Notes under the pieces: model-generated
Seen by the model: the letters and a program-made list of their open reading frames with translations, nothing else
The model's database searches: none
Told to the model about the DNA's origin: nothing
NCBI GenBank assembly: GCA_902465325.1
Contig: CABQMV010000015.1
Coordinates: 1-23,141, forward strand
DNA from: an uncultured Oscillospiraceae bacterium
GTDB lineage: Bacteria; Bacillota; Clostridia; UBA1212; SIG427
Reading direction: 5' to 3'
DNA length: 23,141 nucleotides
Part shown: positions 14,852-22,370 of the stretch, in pieces
Layout: each line of letters begins with the position of its first letter
Position numbering within the stretch: the first letter of the stretch is position 1
Made by a program: the position numbers and the translations under genes

Positions 14852-15813
14852 AGCTTGGAGCGCTCCCAGCATTCCTGAATATCAGACAGTGAAACGGCAT
14901 ATGTTTTATCCTGCTGACAGGCAACAGCCGCCGCATAATTGGAAAAAACAAGTGCAGACTCCATAGGAATCCCGTTAGCCGCACATACTGCCAGCGCGGA
15001 GAGCATGGAGTCCCCTGCGCCGCAGGAATTGATAATTCCCTCGCTGACAGCCGGTAGATCTGTATACTGATTCTCTGCATTTAAAAAAGCCGCACCCTTC
15101 TGTCCCATTGTAATCAAAAGATTTTGTATCTCATGGGTATTTTTAAAGGAAAGCATTGCATCAGACAGCTGCATATCTGAATTGGGTTCCGTTATTGCAG
15201 TAAAATCCTCTGCTTTTATTTTCAGCAAATACACGCCGTTAAAGTCACACATTTTTTTTGCGTCAAACAAAACCTTAATTTTTTTCAGTGCGCACAGTGT
15301 TTTAATTTTTTTTAACAGCCCTTCGCTCAGGCAGCCCTTATGGTAGTTAGAAATAACAAGAACCTTGATGCCCTCAATATTATACTTCAGTTTATTGTAT
15401 AACTGCGTTTCCGTTGAACTGATGATTTCCCTTGTATCATCATTGTCAATTCTAAAAAGCACCTTTTGCTGGGACATATATCTGATTTTATGGCAAATAG
15501 ACCGCGGGCGTTCTACATTAAAAAATTTACTTTCCAAGCCTTTTGCCTGGAGAATACTCCTGAAACGGCCGGAGTTTTCATCCTCTCCTACTACTGTGTA
15601 TAAATCAGGCGGATTCCACATTTCCTTGATATTGAGCGCTACATTTCCCGCACCGCCTAAATACATAAATCGTTTCTCCGGTAAAAAAACCGGATATGCC
15701 GCTTCTTTTACCGCACCTGTCACATACTCGTCTAATATGGCGTCTCCTACTACTGCGATCCGGCCCTCTGCCGTCCCTTTTCCGCATTCCAAGTTCAAAA
15801 ACAATTCTTCCAT
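14848..15813 (-). CDS. HldA/RfaE-type PfkB-family sugar kinase
   Basis: A 321-residue ribokinase-fold kinase. It begins IAVVGDAILDEYVTGAV, has YLGGAGNVALNIKEM (substrate loop) and RPRSICHKIRYMSQQKVLFRIDND, and ends with the catalytic NSCGAGDSMLSALAV, where Asp is the base. Overall order and spacing match the kinase half of HldE, which phosphorylates heptose 7-phosphate at C1. The DTTGAGD signature is altered to NSCGAGD, so substrate preference may differ. GAGG six bases before the ATG at 15813 decides the start; ATG at 15816 and GTG at 15825 are alternatives. It follows the HAD gene closely and overlaps the thiolase by GTGA. With 11420 and 11907 it makes a three-step sugar-activation set. Confidence 0.82.
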   Translation of the reverse strand: MEELFLNLECGKGTAEGRIAVVGDAILDEYVTGAVKEAAYPVFLPEKRFMYLGGAGNVALNIKEMWNPPDLYTVVGEDENSGRFRSILQAKGLESKFFNVERPRSICHKIRYMSQQKVLFRIDNDDTREIISSTETQLYNKLKYNIEGIKVLVISNYHKGCLSEGLLKKIKTLCALKKIKVLFDAKKMCDFNGVYLLKIKAEDFTAITEPNSDMQLSDAMLSFKNTHEIQNLLITMGQKGAAFLNAENQYTDLPAVSEGIINSCGAGDSMLSALAVCAANGIPMESALVFSNYAAAVACQQDKTYAVSLSDIQECWERSKL

Positions 15814-15821
15814 CATACACC

Positions 15822-16490
15822 TCACAAATAATTTAATAGTTCCCGGACTGTATTGACTGTCAAGACAGACGCGGAATTTGTTTTTTTCTCTCTGTTAAGC
15901 CACACAGCCTGCATTCCAACAGCCGCCGCTCCTTCAACATCCTCCCGTAAGGAATCTCCTACCATCAATATCCTTTCCGCAGGTAAATCCGCCAAAGCCA
16001 TTTTAAAAATTTCTTTCCCAGGCTTATTGCACTGGGCATCCTCGGAAGAAATCACAAAATCAAGTCTAAAATCCTGCTGAGACAGAGACTTTTGCAGTAC
16101 CTGATTATCCGCATTGGTCACCAGTCCCACCAAATACCTCTTTCTCAATACCTGCAAGGTTTTCCTCACCTCAGAGTAAGCCTTGGGAGCAGTAAACAAG
16201 TTTGCCACATATGCCTGGAAGGCTTTCAGACAAGGCTCTGTCTGAAACCGTTTACACGCTTTCAGATAACTTTTTGACAGAATCTCCATTCCTGTTAAAA
16301 AGCGGGAACTGCACAGATAGGCAGACTGCTGCTTTACAAAGTAAAAATAAAATTGCTCCAGAGAAACAGAAAAAGACCGAGCTTGCAAAGCAGACCGAAA
16401 CCACTCCTTTATTTCCAGAAACGGAGCGCCCACATCTACCAGCGTACCGTAGTAGTCAAAACATATTTTCTCCACATGAAAGTAAGCCAC
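15822..16490 (-). CDS. HAD hydrolase, subfamily IA, haloacid-dehalogenase-like motif
   Basis: A 222-residue HAD protein with a helical cap. Motif I reads FDYYGTLVDV: the nucleophile Asp12 is present, but the Asp two residues on, used by phosphatases as acid/base, is Tyr14, as in 2-haloacid dehalogenases (DxYGT). Motif II is VTNAD, the Lys motif is CNKPGKEIF and the acidic motif is MVGDSLREDVEGAAAVGM. It could be a hydrolase of a C-X bond, a degraded phosphatase, or a regulator. It starts with GTG behind GAGGAG, 109 bases after the flavodoxin gene, the widest internal gap in the block. It overlaps the next gene's ribosome site. It is distinct from the GmhB-type protein. Confidence 0.8.
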   Translation of the reverse strand: MAYFHVEKICFDYYGTLVDVGAPFLEIKEWFRSALQARSFSVSLEQFYFYFVKQQSAYLCSSRFLTGMEILSKSYLKACKRFQTEPCLKAFQAYVANLFTAPKAYSEVRKTLQVLRKRYLVGLVTNADNQVLQKSLSQQDFRLDFVISSEDAQCNKPGKEIFKMALADLPAERILMVGDSLREDVEGAAAVGMQAVWLNREKKTNSASVLTVNTVRELLNYL

Positions 16491-16599
16491 TCAAATCTCC
16501 TCAACCTGCGCCCCTTTGCCAGAAGCAATTTTCTCTATCATAAATGAGTCTATGTCCTGGCAAAACAAGCTGACGCGCTACTTAGCCCTACTTATTGCG
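16491..16599 (-). promoter_or_regulatory. Widest intergenic gap of the first block; weak internal promoter possible
   Basis: This 109-base gap separates the flavodoxin stop from the HAD start. On the minus strand TTGCCA (16563-16558) and TATGAT (16542-16537) are 15 bases apart, shorter than ideal. No terminator-like stem with a T run is seen, so read-through from the flavodoxin gene is expected. Confidence 0.25.
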
Positions 16600-17139
16600 C
16601 TAAATTTTTTTAAGCCAAAAATGAATCTGCCGTCCAAAAAATTCACTCTGTTTTTGGTCAGTACAATCCTGAAATACCATTTGATCCGAATGGAATGTTT
16701 TTGACATACCGTCAATCCGCCGCAGCAGCCGCTGCATAATATTTCTGTCCTTATCAGAAAGCTGCTGCATATACAGCTGTCCCGGTAAGGATACAGTCAT
16801 AACAGGTTTGCAGGGCTCCAGATAGTGCTGCAGCAGCTCCAAAAATCTTCTGCACTCCTGCCGATAAACAGTAGCCTGCGCCCAGGAGGTAATAAATACA
16901 AAGACAGGCACTGCGCAAAGCAGCAGTTTGTTTTTCCGGATAAAGTCTGTCATCTCCCATGCCGGCTTTCCGATAAAAATAGGAGTTCCCAAAATATAAA
17001 AATCGTACTGCTGTATAAAATCCATATCTTTATGAATTTTATACAGCAGCACCTCCGAACAAGCAATTTCCCGGGCAATCCACTGACTGACCCTTTCTGT
17101 AGAGCCGTATTTGGATGAATAAAGCAAAAGTCCCTTCAT
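16600..17139 (-). CDS. Flavodoxin-domain protein (HemG-like)
   Basis: A 179-residue protein with the flavodoxin fold. The FMN phosphate loop is SSKYGSTERVSQWIA (8-22), followed by YDFYILGTPIFIGKP near 45-59 and VPVFVFITSW near 77-86, where the flavin ring is held. The C-terminus ends WLKKI with a basic, amphipathic stretch. The GSTERV loop is typical of HemG/flavodoxin_5 proteins rather than small electron-carrier flavodoxins. It begins ATGA over the stop of the B12-type radical SAM gene. Such a protein could donate electrons to the radical SAM clusters or reduce an intermediate; both are inferred from position. No membrane segment is seen. Confidence 0.82.
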   Translation of the reverse strand: MKGLLLYSSKYGSTERVSQWIAREIACSEVLLYKIHKDMDFIQQYDFYILGTPIFIGKPAWEMTDFIRKNKLLLCAVPVFVFITSWAQATVYRQECRRFLELLQHYLEPCKPVMTVSLPGQLYMQQLSDKDRNIMQRLLRRIDGMSKTFHSDQMVFQDCTDQKQSEFFGRQIHFWLKKI

Positions 17140-18392
17140 ACTACCTGCCTGAAATAATTGATCACTGCGCCCAGCCGTTCCTGCGAATTAATTTTTCTTA
17201 TCAGCTCTGCGTACCGGTCCATAAACACCTTTCGGGAAATTCCCGGAAGGTCATATACCAGAGTAAACCCGTCGTACAGACTCCAATCCTTAGAAAGGGC
17301 CTGCTTTTTCTGAAGGGTATCATAAAAGTCCGTACCCGGAAACGGTGTGGCAATGGTTACATTCGTACCGTATACTGCCGTTTTTAATATAAAACGGTAG
17401 AGTTCATCAAAAGTGCTTTCATCGTCATACTCCAAGCCCAGTACAAAACTGCCTACAATTCCGATTTTTTCCCGCTGTATTACATCAATTGCCGTTTCAT
17501 ATTCCTTTACCTTGGACTCCTTAAAGCCGGAAGGATTCACTGCTTTCAAATTTTTGGAATTCAGACTTTCAAACCCAATCAGCAGCTTCCGACACCCTGA
17601 AGAATACAGACGGTCTACTACAGCGGTCTTTGTGTACACAGAAATATCCGTAAACGCGTACCAGCTTACTTTTATCTCTTCCAGAATATCCATAATTTTT
17701 AAAGCATATTGGGTATTTATAAAAAAATTATCATCTGTAAAAAAAACAAACGGATTTGCATAGAGTTTTTTTATCTGCTGCAATTCTGTTCTGGCCTGCT
17801 CCAGACTTTTCCTCCTGATATGCCTTCCGTGAACGCGGGAGGACAGACAGAAAGCGCACTGATGAGGACAGCCTCTGGATAATTGAATCGGAATACTGGT
17901 ATAGGGATATTTCAGGGCCAATGAATACAGAGGAAGCGGCGTCTGCCTTAAATCCGGCTTTTCCTCTGCGGAAAGAACGATCCCCGAGGAAGCCGCGTGA
18001 AATCTGTGGATAACAGGTTCTGCCTCTCCAACAAAAATACAATCTGCATAGGGGCGCGCCTCCTGCGGCAGCATAGTTACATGCGGCCCTCCCAAAGCCA
18101 CTTTGGTTCCATGCTGTCTGAATATTTGGGCCAGCCCATAGGCTTCCCTAGCCTGAGAAGTTGTGGGCGACATAAATACGTAATCATAATTCCAGCGTCT
18201 GACGCGCTCATAATTCATGTCAATATAGGATATTTTAAACCGGTCTTTCACCATAGCGCCTACCGTCAGCAGTCCTAAATGAGGGGTGTTCCAAAGACGG
18301 GCACGGGATTGAAATTCGTATAAGGAGCTGTCATTGGGGGAAACATCGGAACCAAAGCTCCGTCTCAGTGCCAGCAGCAGCAATTCAGGCAT
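17136..18392 (-). CDS. B12-binding-domain radical SAM protein (2)
   Basis: A 418-residue protein. The N-terminal Rossmann-like part (1-135) has LGGPHVTMLPQEARPYADCIFVGEAE, typical of cobalamin-binding domains of the BchE/class B type, and the radical SAM motif is LSRGCPHQCAFCLSS (Cys175, Cys179, Cys182). FFTDDNFFINTQYA and LIGFESLNSKNL follow as in this group. Members perform methylation, ring formation or other carbon-carbon chemistry; the reaction here is unknown. The ATG at 18392 overlaps the NHL stop (ATGCCTGA) behind AAGGAAG; an ATG at 18425 is possible but lacks such a site. It is only distantly like the other B12-type protein (21015). Confidence 0.88.
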   Translation of the reverse strand: MPELLLLALRRSFGSDVSPNDSSLYEFQSRARLWNTPHLGLLTVGAMVKDRFKISYIDMNYERVRRWNYDYVFMSPTTSQAREAYGLAQIFRQHGTKVALGGPHVTMLPQEARPYADCIFVGEAEPVIHRFHAASSGIVLSAEEKPDLRQTPLPLYSLALKYPYTSIPIQLSRGCPHQCAFCLSSRVHGRHIRRKSLEQARTELQQIKKLYANPFVFFTDDNFFINTQYALKIMDILEEIKVSWYAFTDISVYTKTAVVDRLYSSGCRKLLIGFESLNSKNLKAVNPSGFKESKVKEYETAIDVIQREKIGIVGSFVLGLEYDDESTFDELYRFILKTAVYGTNVTIATPFPGTDFYDTLQKKQALSKDWSLYDGFTLVYDLPGISRKVFMDRYAELIRKINSQERLGAVINYFRQVV

Positions 18393-19209
18393 GAGAAACG
18401 ACTTCCTTTGCAATCTTGATTTCATAAATCCCGCTTTTAACAGTATCAGAAAAGTACAGGGTGTTATGAGAAGCCAAAGCCAGCGCTCCTACATGACAGA
18501 GTTTCTCGAATCCATACCGCTGCCATTGATCCCGATCTAAAAGAATTTCAACAAGATTTCTGCGGCAATGATACAAATAAATTCTTCTGTTTTCACTGAA
18601 ATAAAGGTCTCCCTCTGCATCTGCCGCTACAGCAATAGGATACAGCGACCCTCTCAGGAGAACATGTTGTTTTTTTTCAGAGTAATTATATGCAATTAAT
18701 CTGCGGTTCCCGGCATCTGTAATATATAAACAAGTATGGGACCCATAAATCCCATAGGGCTTCTTACACACTGTCGGCAGCACAGACAGGCGGCCGCCGG
18801 CATCAATTTTACAGACTTTGTTATTTAGGAAGTCGGTAAAATAAAGATTTCCAAAAGGATCTCCCGTTATACTCCCTGGCAGGCGGAGTTCCGGCTGGAG
18901 CCCATATCTCCATCTGATTTTTTCCCATACAGACTGTTTGAAAACAAAAAGACTGTTATACTCTGCGTCTGTAATATATAGCTGTCCGTTCATACGGGTA
19001 ATAGCCAACGGCTTCTGCAGACAGCCCTCGTCACATTTACGGCTTATCTCCTGCACACGGGGAGACTCCGGCAAACACCATACGACACGCCCGTGCTGCA
19101 TATCTGTAATGTACAGCCGTTTCTCCTCCTGACAATAGCAGAGTCCCGCAGGGCTGCAAATTCCCTCCGCTTTGCCAAGCAGAAGACGTACCGTTAAAAT
19201 ACGGCTCAC
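18385..19209 (-). CDS. NHL-repeat beta-propeller protein, cytosolic
   Basis: A 274-residue protein made of about six NHL-like blades, each with an LYITD/LYFTD-type strand: RLYITDMQHG, QLYITDAEYN, NLYFTDFLNN, CLYITDAGNR, DLYFSENRRI and TLYFSDTVKS. There is no signal peptide or membrane segment. It starts with GTG overlapping the ACP stop (GTGA), so it is translationally coupled to the carrier protein. NHL propellers usually bind proteins or ligands; some are lyases. No catalytic metal site could be recognised. It might present or protect an ACP-bound intermediate, but this is only suggested by its position between ACP and radical SAM genes. Confidence 0.78.
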   Translation of the reverse strand: MSRILTVRLLLGKAEGICSPAGLCYCQEEKRLYITDMQHGRVVWCLPESPRVQEISRKCDEGCLQKPLAITRMNGQLYITDAEYNSLFVFKQSVWEKIRWRYGLQPELRLPGSITGDPFGNLYFTDFLNNKVCKIDAGGRLSVLPTVCKKPYGIYGSHTCLYITDAGNRRLIAYNYSEKKQHVLLRGSLYPIAVAADAEGDLYFSENRRIYLYHCRRNLVEILLDRDQWQRYGFEKLCHVGALALASHNTLYFSDTVKSGIYEIKIAKEVVSHA

Positions 19210-19460
19210 GGCAGACAGCTTCTTACCAAATCAGCAAAAGAAGAAATATCCTTTATTTTATCCATATTTAAATCACTGTCATCAATTTCAATATCAAACT
19301 CCTCTTCAATTTCAACTAAAATAGACAGCGCCAGAATGGAATCAATTCCCAAGGACAGCAGCGGCGTACGATACGTAAGACTGTCTATTTTAGACTGGTC
19401 CTTCATGCGGGATACAATGATCTTTTTCACTTTTTCTTCAATTATAAAATCCTTTTCCAT
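19206..19460 (-). CDS. Acyl carrier protein
   Basis: An 84-residue carrier protein with the phosphopantetheine attachment Ser41 in SLGIDSILALSILVEIEEEF and an acidic helix II/III region (EIDDSDLNMDK). It needs a phosphopantetheinyl transferase, such as the one at 6536-7275. GIDSI replaces the housekeeping FabD/AcpP-type DSLD motif, as expected of a pathway ACP. It starts at ATG eight bases after GGAGGG, which is placed within the last codons of the GGDEF-NHL gene, and its stop is coupled to the next NHL gene. It is the only ACP in the window and the probable tether of the KS, FabZ-type and other chain-modifying steps. Confidence 0.92.
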   Translation of the reverse strand: MEKDFIIEEKVKKIIVSRMKDQSKIDSLTYRTPLLSLGIDSILALSILVEIEEEFDIEIDDSDLNMDKIKDISSFADLVRSCLP

Positions 19461-19464
19461 GATA

Positions 19465-20979
19465 TTAACCCTCCATTTTTACAGTACAAACCCGGTTATT
19501 TGCACCGTCTAATATATATAAAATATTTTTATATACCGCCAACCCATTGGGATTCGCCAGTCTGCAGGTGCGAACATCGGTATCCTCCGGCCAGCCGGAG
19601 TCCGTGCCACCTGCTAAAGTAAAAATTTTATTTTCCCTTAGAGAAACAATCCGGATGCAGTGATTGCCAGATTCGGCAATAAAAAGGTTTTCTCCAGCTG
19701 CACATACAGCCGACGGACGGTTTAGCGCCGCAGAATCCGGACTGCCTCCGTCTCCGCTGTAACCTGCCTGCCCATTGCCTGCGGCAGTAGAAACCATATG
19801 CGTCTTTAGACTGATCCCACGGATTTTATGGTTGTCATAATCTGCCAGATAAAGAGTTTCCCCTTCCGAATCAATACCAATATTGTATATCTCATTAAAG
19901 CTTGCTTCTGCCGCCTTTCCTCCGTCGCCTGTACAGCCAAAAACACCGCTGCCGGCAAAGGTTGTAATCCGCCCTGCCGAATCGATCTTTCGGATAACAT
20001 TATTGGCAATATCATTGATATATAAATTTTTTCTTTTGTCTGCGGCAATTCCCCCGGGCTTATTGAGCCTTGCCCTGCGGGCACTGCCTCCGTCTCCGCT
20101 GTAGCCTGCCTGTCCCGACCCGCAGACTGTCGTTATAATGAAAGTTTTTAAATCCACACACCGCACAGCATCGTTGCCCGTATCGGTAATGTATAAATAC
20201 TGACCGCTGATACAAAGTCCGGTAGGCTTATTGAGCTTTGCCCTGCGGGCATCCCCTCCGTCTCCCCAATACCCAAAAAAACCGCAGCCCGCCGCAACTT
20301 TGACAGTTCTTCCGTCATAAAATAGAATCTGATGATTATTCTGGTCCGCGATATACAGATTTCCGTATTTATCACAGGCAATTGCCTGAGGCTCCCACAG
20401 CCGGCAGTCCAGTCCGGACACAATACCTGTTATATATCCCACTTCCCCCCAGGACCCTACAGCCGTCTGTATTGTAAGGAAAGGCGCAAATAAAACCCGG
20501 TTTTCCCTAGTATTTTTCTGTTCGTCATATACAACTACACAGTTTCTGCGCCTGGCTTTTGCACAGAACAGTGCAGTAACCCCTTGCCTGCAGACCTGCT
20601 TCAACGTCTCTCCTTTTTGGCTAGAGGCAATACCGGCGCTGAAGGTAATCCGAAGGGATTTATAATCCCGTCCTAAAAATGAAGCAAACCGCTGCTTTCG
20701 GAAATTTTTCAAAAATTTACAGAGCCGGACATTGGCTTCGGAAAGGGAGATATCCTTCAAAAAAACAATAAATTCATCACTGTTTTTGCGGCTGAATACC
20801 TTTTCGTTTTTAAATTCCCAGCAGATATAGGATTTGATATTTTCATAAATGGTGCGGCACTGCCAGTTTGAAAATTTCATGCAGTACCGTATAAAAAAAT
20901 CAATATCAATTAGTACCAGACTGTAAGGGCCCTCAGGCTCTCCTAGGTTTCTTTTTACCTTTCTCAGCAGCTGTTCCAT
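19465..20979 (-). CDS. Degenerate GGDEF domain fused to a six-bladed NHL propeller
   Basis: A 504-residue soluble protein. Residues about 1-160 resemble a diguanylate cyclase: LVLIDIDFFIRYC, then RKNSDEFIVFL at the GGDEF position and ITFSAGIASS. The two Gly of GGDEF are replaced by Asn-Ser and the FKxxND motif is lost, so cyclase activity is unlikely. Residues about 170-504 form six NHL repeats of roughly 56 residues, with conserved GYSGDGG...ALNKP and LYIADxxNxxIR signatures. No signal peptide or membrane segment is present. The ATG has GGAGG upstream, and the gene is followed by the ACP 4 bases later. This fusion is unusual; a sensory, scaffolding or substrate-binding role is possible. I do not know a characterised homologue. 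Confidence 0.82.
   Translation of the reverse strand: MEQLLRKVKRNLGEPEGPYSLVLIDIDFFIRYCMKFSNWQCRTIYENIKSYICWEFKNEKVFSRKNSDEFIVFLKDISLSEANVRLCKFLKNFRKQRFASFLGRDYKSLRITFSAGIASSQKGETLKQVCRQGVTALFCAKARRRNCVVVYDEQKNTRENRVLFAPFLTIQTAVGSWGEVGYITGIVSGLDCRLWEPQAIACDKYGNLYIADQNNHQILFYDGRTVKVAAGCGFFGYWGDGGDARRAKLNKPTGLCISGQYLYITDTGNDAVRCVDLKTFIITTVCGSGQAGYSGDGGSARRARLNKPGGIAADKRKNLYINDIANNVIRKIDSAGRITTFAGSGVFGCTGDGGKAAEASFNEIYNIGIDSEGETLYLADYDNHKIRGISLKTHMVSTAAGNGQAGYSGDGGSPDSAALNRPSAVCAAGENLFIAESGNHCIRIVSLRENKIFTLAGGTDSGWPEDTDVRTCRLANPNGLAVYKNILYILDGANNRVCTVKMEG
20056..20265 (-). repeat. 168-base tandem repeat coding adjacent NHL blades
   Basis: Segments 20056-20097 and 20224-20265 are nearly identical over about 42 bases and 168 bases apart, equal to one 56-residue NHL unit. 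A third related copy of the CCGTCTCCGCTGTA-type core occurs at 19747-19761. The likeness at DNA level suggests recent duplication or gene conversion between blades. Confidence 0.7.
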
Positions 20980-21014
20980 AATCGCCTCCTATTCTATTTC
21001 ACTTTATTCCTCTG

Positions 21015-22370
21015 TCATTCAAATCCCCTGTAAAAGCGCTGTTCATTCTCATCCAGCTCCTTGGTGCCAAAGAAGCCAAGATAACGCTGTATTTTCCGAT
21101 TCAGTTTTGCGGACACCCACGGGGTATTTGTCCTGTCGTAGGTAAAATCCGCCCATCCCTCCAATGAACTGGGATACCGCATCCCATATTTCTGGGCAGT
21201 CGTATACAATGGAGTACCCAGATAAGGGGAAAAAACAAATAAAAGAATTTCCGCATTTTTATGGATTGATTTAATTTTCTCAATGAGCCGAACGGTATTT
21301 TCCGTATCGGCCTCCGGCTGCCAGGGAAAGCCTACCATAAAAGACAAAGACGGAAGAATATCGTATTCCCTGCACCGTCTGACCAGCTCTAACACCTCTT
21401 GATTGGTGTGATTTTTATTGATTTTCGCCAGTACCTCTTCATCACCGGATTCTACCCCTACAATCACCCGATAAAATCCGCTTTGCTTCAGCAGCTCAAG
21501 ATCTTTTTCAGTAAACCGGAGAAATTGTCTGACAACCACTGTTCCGTCCCATTTTACCTTTACAGCATTTTCTGTAAACAGAGAAGCGATCTTTTGCGCT
21601 CTTTTTTTGTTTACAAAAAAATTATTGTCAAAGAAATGGACGGCATCGATCTTGTACTGTTGTTTTAGCCATAGAATATCTCTGCTGACACAGTCCGCCG
21701 GCAATCCATGCCATTTTGTCTGAAAAACAGCATGGATAGAACAAAACTGACATGCGTACATACAGCCTCTGCTGGATTCATATCCTAAAATTTTACGGTT
21801 GCCCCAGCCTGTGTGGATATACCGCTGCATGGGAACATATCCATAACCCTGAATAATATTTTCCGGCAGCTGCAGATCATGAAAAGAAATCTGAAAAGAC
21901 TTGTGTACTGCACCTGTTTGATCCTTAAAATAGAGATTTGGTATATCTGTGAGCGCTCCGCCTTTTTGTATGCAATCGGCCAATTTCGCAATAATTTGTT
22001 CTCCCTGTCCTACAATAACCATATCTACCAGCTCATGGCGTATGGTTTCCTCAGGCATCAGACTGGGATGCCAGCCTCCCCATACAATTTGTATGTTGGG
22101 GCTGCAGCGCCGGACCAGCTCGGCAAATTTCAATCCGTTTACAATCTGATAACTGGTGGTAGCGCTGATGCCCACCAAAAAAGTATTTTCTAACTTTTTG
22201 GCCAGTTCAGATTCTGTAAAGCAATCAATACGGGCATCTATAATTTCCACAGGGTACCGGTTATGCAGCTGTGCCGCCAGTGTAATGACAGACAGAGGCA
22301 AATCTGTATACAGGGTCTGATCTCCTTTGTCTCTTGAAAAAGAAGGATAATACAGCACGATTTTATTCAT
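21015..22370 (-). CDS. B12-binding-domain radical SAM protein (1)
   Basis: A 451-residue protein. The N-terminal domain has VGISATTSYQ, VWGGWHPSLMPEETIRHELVDMVIVGQGE, typical of B12-binding radical SAM proteins, and the cluster motif is SSRGCMYACQFCSIH (Cys203, Cys207, Cys210). HFFDNNFFVNKKRAQ, VGVESGDEEVLAKI and SFMVGFPWQ follow in normal order. The ATG overlaps the TetR stop by 8 bases behind GGAGG. The WGGWHP signature and the following length fit the BchE/HpnP-like group, which catalyses methylation or oxidative cyclisation; the substrate here is unknown. It is the first enzyme gene after the regulator, and the next gene lies 35 bases on. Confidence 0.88.
   Translation of the reverse strand: MNKIVLYYPSFSRDKGDQTLYTDLPLSVITLAAQLHNRYPVEIIDARIDCFTESELAKKLENTFLVGISATTSYQIVNGLKFAELVRRCSPNIQIVWGGWHPSLMPEETIRHELVDMVIVGQGEQIIAKLADCIQKGGALTDIPNLYFKDQTGAVHKSFQISFHDLQLPENIIQGYGYVPMQRYIHTGWGNRKILGYESSRGCMYACQFCSIHAVFQTKWHGLPADCVSRDILWLKQQYKIDAVHFFDNNFFVNKKRAQKIASLFTENAVKVKWDGTVVVRQFLRFTEKDLELLKQSGFYRVIVGVESGDEEVLAKINKNHTNQEVLELVRRCREYDILPSLSFMVGFPWQPEADTENTVRLIEKIKSIHKNAEILLFVFSPYLGTPLYTTAQKYGMRYPSSLEGWADFTYDRTNTPWVSAKLNRKIQRYLGFFGTKELDENEQRFYRGFE

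Noticed and set aside
19465..19960. Extracellular or periplasmic location of the NHL proteins
   Set aside because: Neither NHL protein shows a signal peptide or membrane segment; one begins with a GGDEF-like domain.
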